DNA of 64,000 bases. It comes from Petrolisthes cinctipes (lineage: Eukaryota > Arthropoda > Malacostraca > Decapoda > Porcellanidae). Position 1 is the first letter of the stretch. The number at the start of each line of letters is the position of its first letter. The notes under the pieces were generated by a model. The model saw nothing but the letters and a program-made list of their open reading frames with translations. It ran no database searches and had not been told where the DNA came from. Both the position numbers and the translations under genes were made by a program. Shown here one piece after another: positions 10,647 through 22,407 of the stretch. The stretch lies in assembly GCA_033782935.1 (NCBI GenBank), contig JAWQEG010001220.1, positions 2,790,001 to 2,854,000 of the forward strand, written 5' to 3'.

Positions 10647-12149
10647 TTGTTAGAGTATTTTCAAAATACAGGCCAAAAACATACTGAAAATCGATCTTTT
10701 AGGTGCCCAAAAGTCGATATGTGCATGCATCTTCTGTACCCGTTTATATCTCAAATTCTGGCCCTAAACACCCGAAAATTCGATATTTTGGGGTCCCAGA
10801 AGCGATCTGTACATGCCTACCCCGTGTTAGAGTATTTTCAAAATTCAGGCCCAAAACATGCTGAAAATCGATATTTTTGGTGCCCAAAGTCAATATGTGC
10901 ATGTATCTTCTGTACCCGTTTATATCTCAAATTCAGGCTCAAAACACCCGAAAATTCGATATTTTGGGGTCCCAGAAGCAATCTGTACATGCCTACTCAG
11001 TGCTAGAATATTTTCAAAATATAGGCTAAAAACATGCTAAAAATCGATCTTTTATGTGCCAAAAAGTCGATATCTCAAATTCAGTCCCAAAACACCCGAG
11101 AATTCGATATTTAGGGGTCCCAGAAGCGATCTGTACATGCCTACTCCGTATTAGAGTATTTTCAAAATACATGCTCAAAACATACTGAAAATCGATCTTT
11201 TAGGTGCACAAAAGTCGATATGTGCATGCATCTTCAGTACCCGTTTATATCTCAAATTCAGGCTCAAAACATCCGAAAATTCAATATTTTGGGGTCGCAG
11301 AAGCAATCTGTACATGCCTTCTCAGTGTTAGAGTATTTTCAAAATACAGGCCCAAAACATGCTGAAAATCGATATTTTTGGTGCCCAAAGTCAATATGTG
11401 CATGTATCTTCTGTACCCGTTTATATCTCAAATTCAGGCTCAAAACACCCGAAAATTCAATATTTTGGGGTCCCTGAAGCAATCAAAACATGCCTACACA
11501 GTGCTAGAATATTTTCAAAATATAGGCTAAAAACATGCTGAAAATCGACATTTTAGGTGCCAAAAAATCGATATCTCAAATTCAGTCCCAAAACACCCGA
11601 AAATTCGATATTTAGAGGTCCCAGATGGTATCTGTACATGCCTACTCCTTGTTAGAGTATTTTCAAAATACAGGCCAAAAACATACTGAAAATCGATCTT
11701 TTAGGTGCCCAAAAGTCGATATGTGCATGCATCTTCTGTACCCGTTTATATCTCAAATTCTGGCCCTAAACACCCGAAAATTCGATATTTTGGGGTCCCA
11801 GTAGCGATCTGTACATGCCTACCCCGTGTTAGAGTATTTTCAAAATTCAGGCCCAAAACATGCTGAAAATCGATATTTTTGGTGCCCAAAGTCAATATGT
11901 GCATGTATCTTCTGTACCCGTTTATATCTCAAATTCAGGCTCAAAACACCCGAAAATTCGATATTTTGGGGTCCCAGAAGCAATCTGTACATGCCTACTC
12001 AGTGCTAGAATATTTTCAAAATATAGGCTAAAAACATGCTGAAAATCGACATTTTAGGTGCCAAAAAATCGATATCTCAAATTCAGTCCCAAAACACCCG
12101 AAAATTCGATATTTAAAGGTCCCAGAAGGTATCTGTACATGCCTACTCC
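10647..12149. repeat. Second copy of the 7,160-8,662 block (+3,487 bp)
   Basis: Units: 10647 L3, 10824 L4, 11000 S1, 11148 L1, 11325 L2/L4, 11501 S2, 11649 L3, 11826 L4, 12002 S2. Private variants ttttatgtgcc, ccgagaattcg, gtattagag and ggggtcgcag all match the first copy. New differences include caatcaaaacatg near 11,481 in place of caatctgtacatg. Confidence 0.87.
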
Positions 12150-13957
12150 GTGTTAGAGTATTTTCAAAATACAGGCCAAAAACATACTGAAAATCGATCT
12201 TTTAGGTGCCCAAAAGTCGATATGTGCATGCATCTTCTGTACCCGTTTATATCTCAAATTCTGGCCCTAAACACCCGAAAATTCGATATTTTGGGGTCCC
12301 AGAAGCGATCTGTACATGCCTACTCCGTGTTAGAGTATTTTCAAAATTCAGGTCCAAAACATGCTAAAAATCGATATTTTTGGTGCCCAAAGTCAATATG
12401 TGCATTTATCTTCTGTACCCGTTTATATCTCAAATTCAGGCTCAAAACACCCGAAAATTCAATATTTTGGGGTCCCAGAAGCAATCTGTTCAGTGCTAGA
12501 ATATTTTCAAAATATAGGCTAAAAACATGCTAAAAATCGATCTTTTAGGTGCCAAAAAGTCGATATCTCAAATTCAGTCCCAAAACACCCGAAAATTCGA
12601 TATTTAGGGGTTCCAGAAGCGATCTGTACATGCCTACTCCGTGTTAGAGTATTTTCAAAATACATGCTCAAAACATACTGAAAATCGATCTTTTAGGTGC
12701 ACAAAAGTCGATATGTGCATGCATCTTCAGTACCCGTTTATATCTCAAATTCAGGCTCAAAACACCCGAAAATTCAATATTTTGGGGTCCCAGAAGCAAT
12801 CTGTACATGCCTACTCAGTGTTAGAGTATTTTCAAAATATAGGCTAAAAACATGCTAAAAATCGACATTTTAGGTGCCAAAAAATCGATATCTCAAATTC
12901 AGTCCCAAAACACCCGAAAATTCGATATTTAAAGTTCCCAGAAGGTATCTGTACATGCCTACTCCGTGTTAGAGTATTTTCAAAATACAGGCCAAAAACA
13001 TACTGAAAATCGATCTTTTAGGTGCCCAAAAGTCGATATGTGCATGCATCTTCTGTACCCGTTTATATCTCAAATTCTGGCCCTAAACACCCGAAAATTC
13101 GATATTTTGGGGTCCCAGAAGCGATCTGTACATGCCTACTCCGTGTTAGAGTATTTTCAAAATTCAGGTCCAAAACATGCTAAAAATCGATATTTTTGGT
13201 GCCCAAAGTCAATATGTGCATTTATCTTCTGTACCCGTTTATATCTCAAATTCAGGCTCAAAACACCCGAAAATTCAATATTTTGGGGTCCCAGAAGCAA
13301 TCTGTACAGTGCTAGAATATTTTCAAAATATAGGCTAAAAACATGCTAAAAATCGATCTTTTAGGTGCCAAAAAGTCGATATCTCAAATTCAGTCCCAAA
13401 ACACCCGAAAATTCGATATTTAGGGGTTCCAGAAGCGATCTGTACATGCCTACTCCGTGTTAGAGTATTTTCAAAATACATGCTCAAAACATACTGAAAA
13501 TCGATCTTTTAGGTGCACAAAAGTCGATATGTGCATGCATCTTCAGTACCCGTTTATATCTCAAATTCAGGCTCAAAACACCCGAAAATTCAATATTTTG
13601 GGGTCCCAGAAGCAATCTGTACATGCCTACTCAGTGTTAGAGTATTTTCAAAATACAGGCCCAAAACATGCTGAAAATCGATATTTTAGATGCCCAAAGT
13701 CAATATGTGCATGTATCTTCTGTACCCGTTTATATCTCAAATTCAGGCTCAAAACACCCGAAAATTCAATATTTTGGGGTCCCAGAAGCAATCTGTACAT
13801 GCCTACTCAGTGTTAGAGTATTTTCAAAATATAGGCTAAAAACATGCTAAAAATCGACATTTTAGGTGCCAAAAAATCGATATCTCAAATTCAGTCCCAA
13901 AACACCCGAAAATTCGATATTTAGAGGTCCCAGAAGGTATCTGTACATGCCTACTCC
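12150..13957. repeat. 816-bp pentamer (L2 lost) followed by a 992-bp hexamer
   Basis: Units: 12150 L3, 12327 L4d, 12493 S1, 12641 L1, 12818 S2; then 12966 L3, 13143 L4d, 13309 S1, 13457 L1, 13634 L2, 13810 S2. The first set lacks exactly one 176-bp L2, so L1 is joined directly to S2. Both sets share gtgcatttatc and ggggttccag with the 8.7-10.6 kb hexamers and belong to the same expansion. Confidence 0.87.
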
Positions 13958-14949
13958 GTGTTAGAGTATTTTCAAAATACAGGCCAAAAACATACTGAAA
14001 ATCGATCTTTTAGGTGCCCAAAAGTCGATATGTGAATGCATCTTCTGTACCCGTTTATATCTCAAATTCTGGCCCTAAACACCCGAAAATTCGATATTTT
14101 GAGGTCCCAGAAGCGATCTGTACATGCCTACTCCGTGTTAGAGTATTTTCAAAATTCAGGCCCAAAACATGCAGAAAATCGATATTTTTGGTGCCCAAAG
14201 TCAATATGTGCATGTATCTTCTGTACCCGTTTATATCTCAAATTCAGGCTCAAAACACCAGAAAATTCAATATTTTGGGGTCCCAGAAGCAATCTGTACA
14301 GTGCTAGAATATTTTCAAAATATAGGCTAAAATCATGCTAAAAAACAATCTTTTAGGTGCCAAAAAGTCGATATCTCAAATTCAGTCCCAAAACACCCGA
14401 AAATTCGATATTTAGGGGTCCCAGAAGCGATCTGTACATGCCTACTCCGTGTTAGAGTATTTTCAAATTACATGCTCTAAACATACTGAAAATCGATCTT
14501 TTAGGTGCACAAAAGTCGATATGTGCATGCATCTTCAGTACCCGTTTATATCTCAAATTCAGGCTCAAAACACCTGAAAATTCGATATTTTGGGGTCCCA
14601 GAAGCGATCTGTACATGCCTACTCCGTGTTAGAGTATTTTCAAAATTCAGGCCCAAAACATGCTGAAAATCGATATTTTTGGTGCCCAAAGTCAATATGT
14701 GCATGTATCTTCTATACCCGTTTATATCTCAAATTCAGGCTCAAAACACCCGAAAATTCAATATTTTGGGGTCCCTGAAGCAATCTGTACATGCCTACAC
14801 AGTGCTAGAATATTTTCAAAATATAGGCTAAAAACATGCTGAAAATCGACATTTTAGGTGCCAAAAAATCGATATCTCAAATTCAGTCCCAAAACACCCG
14901 AAAATTCGATATTTAGAGGTCCCAGATGGTATCTGTACATGCCTACTCC
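13958..14949. repeat. Diverged 992-bp hexamer with an L1/L3 chimera
   Basis: Units: 13958 L3, 14135 L4d, 14301 S1, 14449 L1/L3, 14626 L4, 14802 S2. The unit at 14449 starts as L1 (catgctctaaacatac) and ends with an L3 tail (cgatattttgggg, agcgatctg, ctccgtg); it is then followed by L4. Several private changes occur (tgtgaatgc, ttttgaggtcc, aaaaaacaatc). Confidence 0.8.
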
Positions 14950-17945
14950 TTGTTAGAGTATTTTCAAAATACAGGCCAAAAACATACTGAAAATCGATCT
15001 TTTAGGTGCCCAAAAGTCGATATGTGCATGCATCTTCTGTACCCGTTTATATCTCAAATTCTGGCCCTAAACACCCGAAAATTCGATATTTTGGGGTCCC
15101 AGAAGCGATCTGTACATGCCTACTCCGTGTTAGAGTATTTTCAAAATTCAGGCCCAAAACATGCTGAAAATCAATATTTTTGGTGCAAAAGTCAATATGT
15201 GCATGTATCTTGTGTACCCGTTTATATCTCAAATTCAGGCTCAAAACACCCGAAAATTCAATATTTTGGGGTCCCAGAAGCAATCTGTACATGCCTAATC
15301 AGTGCTAGAATATTTTCAAAATATAGGCTAAAAACATGCTAAAAATCGATCATTTTGGTGCCAAAAAGTCGATATCTCAAATTCAGTCCCAAAACACCCG
15401 AAAATTCGATATTTAGAGGTCCCAGAAGGTATCTGTACATGCCTACTCCGTGTTAGAGTATTTTCAAAATACAGGCCAAAAACATACTGAAAATCGATCT
15501 TTTAGGTGCCCAAAAGTCGATATGTGCATGCATCTTCTGTACCCGTTTATATCTCAAATTCTGGCCCTAAACACCCGATAATTCGATATTTTGGGGTCCC
15601 AGTAGCGATCTGTACATGCCTACTCCGTGTTAGAGTATTTTCAAAATTCATGCCCAAAACATGCTGAAAATCGATATTTTTGGTGCCCAAAGTCAATATG
15701 TGCATGTATCTTCTATACCCGTTTATATCTCAAATTCAGGCTCAAAACACCCGAAAATTCAATATTTTGGGGTCCCAGAAGCAATCTGTACATGCCTACT
15801 CAGTGCTAGAATATTTTCAAAATATAGGCTAAAAACATGCTAAATATCGATCTTTTAGGTTCCAAAAAGTCGATATCTCAAATTCAGTCCCAAAACACCC
15901 GAAAATTCGATATTTAAAGGTCCCAGAAGCGATCTGTACATGCCTACTCCGTGTTAGAATATTTTCAAAATACATGCTCAAAACATACTGAAAATCGATC
16001 TTTTAGGTGCACAAAAGTCGATATGTGCATGCATCTTCAGTACCCGTTTATATCTCAAATTCAGGCTCAAAACACCCGAAAATTCAATATTTTGGGGTCC
16101 CAGAAGCAATCTGTACATGCCTACTCAGTGTTAGAGTATTTTCAAAATACAGGCCCAAAAACATGCTGAAAATCGATATTTTAGATGCCCAAAGTCAATA
16201 TGTGCATGTATCTTCTGTACCCGTTAATATCTCAAATTCAGGCTCAAAACACCCGAAAATTCAATAATTTGGGGTCCCAAAAGCAATCTGTACATGCCTA
16301 CACAGTGCTAGAATATTTTCAAAATAAAGGCTAAAAACATGCTAAAAATCGACATTTTAGGTGCCAAAAAATCGATATCTCAAATTCAGTCCCAAAACAC
16401 CCGAAAATTCGATATTTAGAGGTCCCAGAAGGTATCTGTACATGCCTACTCCGTGTTAGAGTATTTTCAAAATACAGGCCAAAAACATACTGAAAATCGA
16501 TCTTTTAGGTGCCCAAAAGTCGATATGTGTATGCATCTTCTGTACCCGTTTATATCTCAAATTCTGGCCCTAAACACCCGAAAATTCGATATTTTGGGGT
16601 CCCAGAAGCGATCTGTACATGCCTACTCCGTGTTAGAGTATTTTCAAAGTTCAGGCCCCAAACATGCTGAAAATCGATATTTTTGGTGCCCAAAGTCAAT
16701 ATGTGCATGTATCTTCTGTACCCGTTTATATCTCAAATTCAAGCTCAAAACACCCGAAAATTCAATATTTTTGGGTCCCAGAAGCAATCTGTACAGTGCT
16801 AGAATATTTTCAAAATATAGGCTAAAAACATGCTAAAAATCGATCTTTTAGGTGCCAAAAAGTCGATATCTCAAATTCAGTCCCAAAACACCCGAAAATT
16901 CGATATTTAGGGGTCCCAGAAGCGATCTGTACATGCCTACTCCGTGTTAGAGTATTTTCAAAATACATGCTCAAAACATACTGAAAATCGATCTTTTAGG
17001 TGCACAAAAGTCGATATGTGCATGCATCTTCAGTACCCGTTTATATCTCAAATTCAGGCTCAAAACACCCGAAAATTCAATATATTGGGGTCCCAGAAGC
17101 AATCTGTACATGCCTACTCAGTGTTAGAGTATTTTCAAAATTCATGCCCAAAACATGCTGAAAATCGATATTTTTGGTGCCCAAAGTCAATATGTGCATG
17201 TATCTTCTGTACCCGTTTATATCTCAAATTCAGGCTCAAAACACCCGAAAATTAAATATTTTGGGGTCCCAGAAGCAATCTGTACATGCCTAGACAGTGC
17301 TAGATTATTTTCAAAATATAGGCTAAAAACATGCTGAAAATCGACATTTTAGGTGCCAAAAAATCGATATCTCAAATTCAGTCCCAAAACACCCGAAAAT
17401 TCGATATTTAGAGGTCCCAGAAGGTATCTGTACATGCCTACTCCGTGTTAGAGTATTTTCAAAATACAGGCCAAAAACATACTGAAAATCGATCTTTTAG
17501 GTGCCCAAAAGTCGATATGTGCATGCATCTTCTGTACCCGTTTATATCTCAAATTCTGTCCCTAGACACCCGAAAGTTCGATATTTTGGGGTCCCAGTAG
17601 CGATCTGTACATGCCTACTCCGTGTTAGAGTATTTTCAAAATTCATGCCCAAAACAAGCTGAAAATCGATATTTTTGGTGCCCAAAGTCAATATGTGCAT
17701 GTATCTTCTGTACCCGTTTATATCTCAAATTCAGGCTCAAAACACCCGAAAATTCAATATTTTGGGGTCCCAGAAGCAATCTGTACATGCCTAGACAGTG
17801 CTAGAATATTTTCAAAATATAGGCTAAAAACATGCTGAAAATCGACATTTTAGGTTCCAAAAAATCGATATCTCAAATTCAGTCCCAAAACACCCGAAAA
17901 TTCGATATTTAGAGGTCCCAGAAGGTATCTGTACATGCCTACTCC
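14950..17945. repeat. First unit of a ~2,997-bp tandem duplication (18 monomers)
   Basis: Order: L3 L4 S1/S2 | L3 L4 S1 | L1 L2 S2 | L3 L4d S1 | L1 L4 S2 | L3 L4 S2, starting at 14950, 15450, 15951, 16453, 16944 and 17445. Rare markers tgtgtaccc, cctaatcag, cccgataattcg, cagtagcg, ttaggttcc, cccgttaatatc and ataatttgggg are shared with the next unit. A 1-2 bp loss near 15,187 (ggtgcaaaagtc) makes the offset 2,996 before it and 2,997 after it. Confidence 0.88.
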
Positions 17946-19940
17946 GTGTTAGAGTATTTTCAAAATACAGTCCAAAAACATACTGAAAATCGATCTTTTA
18001 GGTGCCCAAAAGTCGATATGTGCATGCATCTTCTGTACCCGTTTATATCTCAAATTCTGGCCCTAAACACCCGAAAATTCGATATTTTGGGGTCCCAGAA
18101 GCGATCTGTACATGCCTACTCCGTGTTAGAGTATTTTCAAAATTCAGGCCCAAAACATGCTGAAAATCAATATTTTTGGTGCCCAAAGTCAATATGTGCA
18201 TGTATCTTGTGTACCCGTTTATATCTCAAATTCAGGCTCAAAACACCCGAAAATTCAATATTTTGGGGTCCCAGAAGCAATCTGTACATGCCTAATCAGT
18301 GCTAGAATATTTTCAAAATATAGGCTAAAAACATGCTAAAAATCGATCATTTTGGTGCCAAAAAGTCGATATCTCAAATTCAGTCCCAAAACACCCGAAA
18401 ATTCGATATTTAGAGGTCCCAGAAGGTATCTGTACATGCCTACTCCGTGTTAGAGTATTTTCAAAATACAGGCCAAAAACATACTGAAAATCGATCTTTT
18501 AGGTGCCCAAAAGTCGATATGTGCATGCATCTTCTGTACCCGTTTATATCTCAAATTCTGGCCCTAAACACCCGATAATTCGATATTTTGGGGTCCCAGT
18601 AGCGATCTGTACATGCCTACTCCGTGTTAGAGTATTTTCAAAATTCATGCCCAAAACATGCTGAAAATCGATATTTTTGGTGCCCAAAGTCAATATGTGC
18701 ATGTATCTTCTATACCCGTTTATATCTCAAATTCAGGCTCAAAACACCCGAAAATTCAATATTTTGGGGTCCCAGAAGCAATCTGTACATGCCTACTCAG
18801 TGCTAGAATATTTTCAAAATATAGGCTAAAAACATGCTAAATATCGATCTTTTAGGTTCCAAAAAGTCGATATCTCAAATTCAGTCCCAAAACACCCGAA
18901 AATTCGATATTTAAAGGTCCCAGAAGCGATCTGTACATGCCTACTCCGTGTTAGAATATTTTCAAAATACATGCTCAAAACATACTGAAAATCGATCTTT
19001 TAGGTGCACAAAAGTCGATATGTGCATGCATCTTCAGTACCCGTTTATATCTCAAATTCAGGCTCAAAACACCCGAAAATTCAATATTTTGGGGTCCCAG
19101 AAGCAATCTGTACATGCCTACTCAGAGTTAGAGTATTTTCAAAATACAGGCCCAAAAACATGCTGAAAATCGATATTTTAGATGCCCAAAGTCAATATGT
19201 GCATGTATCTTCTGTACCCGTTAATATCTCAAATTCAGGCTCAAAACACCCGAAAATTCAATAATTTGGGGTCCCAAAAGCAATCTGTACATGCCTACAC
19301 AGTGCTAGAATATTTTCAAAATAAATGCTAAAAACATGCTAAAAATCGACATTTTAGGTGCCAAAAAATCGATATCTCAAATTCAGTCCCAAAACACCCG
19401 AAAATTCGATATTTAGAGGTCCCAGAAGGTATCTGTACATGCCTACTCCGTGTTAGAGTATTTTCAAAATACAGGCCAAAAACATACTGAAAATCGATCT
19501 TTTAGGTGCCCAAAAGTCGATATGTGTATGCATCTTCTGTACCCGTTTATATCTCAAATTCTGGCCCTAAACACCCGAAAATTCGATATTTTGGGGTCCC
19601 AGAAGCGATCTGTACATGCCTACTCCGTGTTAGAGTATTTTCAAAGTTCAGGCCCCAAACATGCTGAAAATCGATATTTTTGGTGCCCAAAGTCAATATG
19701 TGCATGTATCTTCTGTACCCGTTTATATCTCAAATTCAAGCTCAAAACACCCGAAAATTCAATATTTTTGGGTCCCAGAAGCAATCTGTACAGTGCTAGA
19801 ATATTTTCAAAATATAGGCTAAAAACATGCTAAAAATCGATCTTTTAGGTGCCAAAAAGTCGATATCTCAAATTCAGTCCCAAAACACCCGAAAATTCGA
19901 TATTTAGGGGTCCCAGAAGCGATCTGTACATGCCTACTCC
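17946..19940. repeat. Second, shorter unit of the ~2,997-bp duplication
   Basis: Order: L3 L4 S1/S2 | L3 L4 S1 | L1 L2 S2 | L3 L4d S1, starting at 17946, 18447, 18948 and 19450. It matches 14,950-16,943 unit for unit with the same private variants. The match stops after S1 at 19793: the first unit continues with L1, this one with L4. A private change here is ctcagagttag near 19,123. Confidence 0.88.
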
Positions 19941-22407
19941 GTGTTAGAGTATTTTCAAAATTCATGCCCAAAACATGCTGAAAATCGATATTTTTGGTGC
20001 CCAAAGTCAATATGTGCATGTATCTTCTGTACCCGTTTATATCTCAAATTCAGGCTCAAAACACCCGAAAATTCAATATTTTGGGGTCCCAGAAGCAATC
20101 TGTACATGCCTACTCAGTGCTAGAATATTTTCAAAATATAGGCTAAAAACATGCTAAAAATCGATCTTTTAGGTGCCAAAAAGTCGATATCTGAAATTCA
20201 GTCCCAAAACACCCGAAAATTCGATATTTAGGGGTCCCAGAAGAGATCTGTACATGCCTACTCAGTGTTAGAGTATTTTCAAAATACAGGCCAAGAAACA
20301 TGCTGAAAATCGATATTTTAGATGCCCAAAGTCAATATGTGCATGTATCTTCTGTACCCGTTTATATCTCAAATTCAGGCTCAAAACACCCGAAAATTCA
20401 ATATTTTGGGGTCCCAGAAGCAATCTGTACAGTGCTAGAATATTTTCAAAATATAGGCTAAAAACATGCTAAAAATCGATCTTTTACGTGCCAAAAAGTC
20501 GATATCTCAAATTCAGTCCCAAAACACCCGAAAATTCGATATTTAGGGGTCTAAGAAGCGATCTGTACATGCCTACTCCGTGTTAGAGTATTTTCAAAAT
20601 ACATGCTCAAAACATACTGAAAATCGATCTTTTAGGTGCACAAAAGTCGATATGTGCATGCATCTTCAGTACCCGTTTATATCTCAAATTCAGGCTCAAA
20701 ATACCCGAAAATTCAATATATTGGGGTCCCAGAAGCAATCTGTACATGCCTACTCAGTGTTAAAGTATTTTCAAAATACAGGCCCAAAACATGCTGAAAA
20801 TCGATATTTTAGATGCCCAAAGTCAATATGTGCATGTATCTTCTGTACCCGTTTATATCTCAAATTCATGCTCAAAACACCCGAAAATTCAATATTTTGG
20901 GGTCCCAGAAGCAATCTGTACATGCCTACACAGTGCTAGAATATTTTCAAAATATAGGCTAAAAACATGCTAAAAATCGACATTTTAGGTGCCAAAAAAT
21001 CGATATCTCAAATTCAGTCCCATAACACCCGAAAATTCGATATTTAGAGGTCCCAAAAGGTATCTGTACATGCCTACTCCGTGTTAGAGTATTTTCAAAA
21101 TACAGGCCAAAAACATACTGAAAATCGATCTTTTAGGTGCCCAAAAGTCGATATGTGCATGCATCTTCTGTACCCGTTTATATCTCAAATTCTGGCCCTA
21201 AACACCCGAAAATTCGATATTTTGGGGTCCCAAAAGCGATCTGTACATGCCTACTCCGTGTTAGAGTATTTTCAAAATTCAGGCCCAAAACATGCTGAAA
21301 ATCGATATTTTTGGTGCCCAAAGTCAATATGTGCATGTATCTTCTGTACCCGTTTATATCTCAAATTCAGGCTCAAAACACCCGAAAATTCAATATTTTG
21401 GGGTCCCAAAAGCAATCTGTACATGCCTACACAGTGCTAGAATATTTTCAAAATATAGGCTAAAAACATGCTAAAAATCGACATTTTAGGTGCCAAAAAA
21501 TCGATATCTCAAATTCAGTCCCATAACACCCGAAAATTCGATATTTATAGGTCCCAGAAGGTATCTGTACATGCCTACTCCGTGTTAGAGTATTTTCAAA
21601 ATACAGGCCAAAAACATACTGAAAATCGATCTTTTAGGTGCCCAAAAGTCGATATGTGCATGCATCTTCTGTACCCGTTTATATCTCAAATTCTGGCCCT
21701 AAACACCCGAAAATTCGATATTTTGGGGTCCCAGAAGCGATCTGTACATGCCTACTCCGTGTTAGAGTATTTTCAAAATTCAGGCCCAAAACATGCTGAA
21801 AATCGATATTTTTGGTGCCCAAAGTCAATATGTGCATGTATCTTCTGTACCCGTTTATATCTCAAATTCAGGCTCAAAACACCCGAAAATTCAATATTTT
21901 GGGGTCCCAGAAGCAATCTGTACATGCCTAGACAGTGCTAGAATATTTTCAAAATATAGGCTAAAAACATGCTGAAAATCGACATTTTAGGTGCCAAAAA
22001 ATCGATATCTCAAATTCAGTCCCAAAACACCCGAAAATTCGATATTTAGAGGTCCCAGAAGGTATCTGTACATGCCTACTCCTTGTTAGAGTATTTTCAA
22101 AATACATGCTCAAAACATACTGAAAATCGATCTTTTAGGTGCACAAAAGTCGATATGTGCATGTATCTTCTGTACCCGTTTATATCTCAAATTCAGGCTC
22201 GAAACACCCGAAAATTCAATATTTTGGGGTCCCAAAAGCAATCTGTACATGCCTACTCAGTGCTAGAATATTTTCAAAATATAGGCTAAAAACATGCTAA
22301 AAATCGATCTTTTAGGTGCCAAAAAGTCGATATCTCAAATTCAGTCCCAAAACACCCGAAAATTCGATATTTAGGGGTCCCAGAAGCGATCTGTACATGC
22401 CTACTCC
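19941..22407. repeat. Irregular trimers and dimers
   Basis: Units: 19941 L4, 20117 S1, 20265 L2d, 20432 S1, 20580 L1, 20757 L2, 20933 S2, 21081 L3, 21258 L4, 21434 S2, 21582 L3, 21759 L4, 21935 S2, 22083 L1/L2, 22260 S1. Two L3-L4-S2 trimers in a row (21081 and 21582) share the 501-bp step and cccataacacc. L2d at 20265 has an extra base (ggccaagaaac) and the 10-bp deletion, giving 167 bp. Confidence 0.82.
21258..21433. repeat. Long monomer class L4 (176 bp), representative copy
   Basis: L4 is the second unit of the L3-L4-S1 trimer. Diagnostic words are aaattcaggcccaaaac near base 18, atatttttggtgccc and gtgcatgtatc. A subtype with aaattcatgcccaaaac appears from about 15.6 kb onward (15,627, 17,121, 18,624, 19,941, 29,993 and others) and marks the duplications there. 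A version with a 10-bp deletion (L4d) is common. Confidence 0.9.

Noticed and set aside
21468..21941. Longest open frame (157 codons) as a possible Cys/Lys/Ser-rich repeat protein
   Set aside because: It runs across a short-long-long border only because the usual stop in the short unit changed by one base (ttataggtcc). The same segment elsewhere is interrupted, so the length is accidental.
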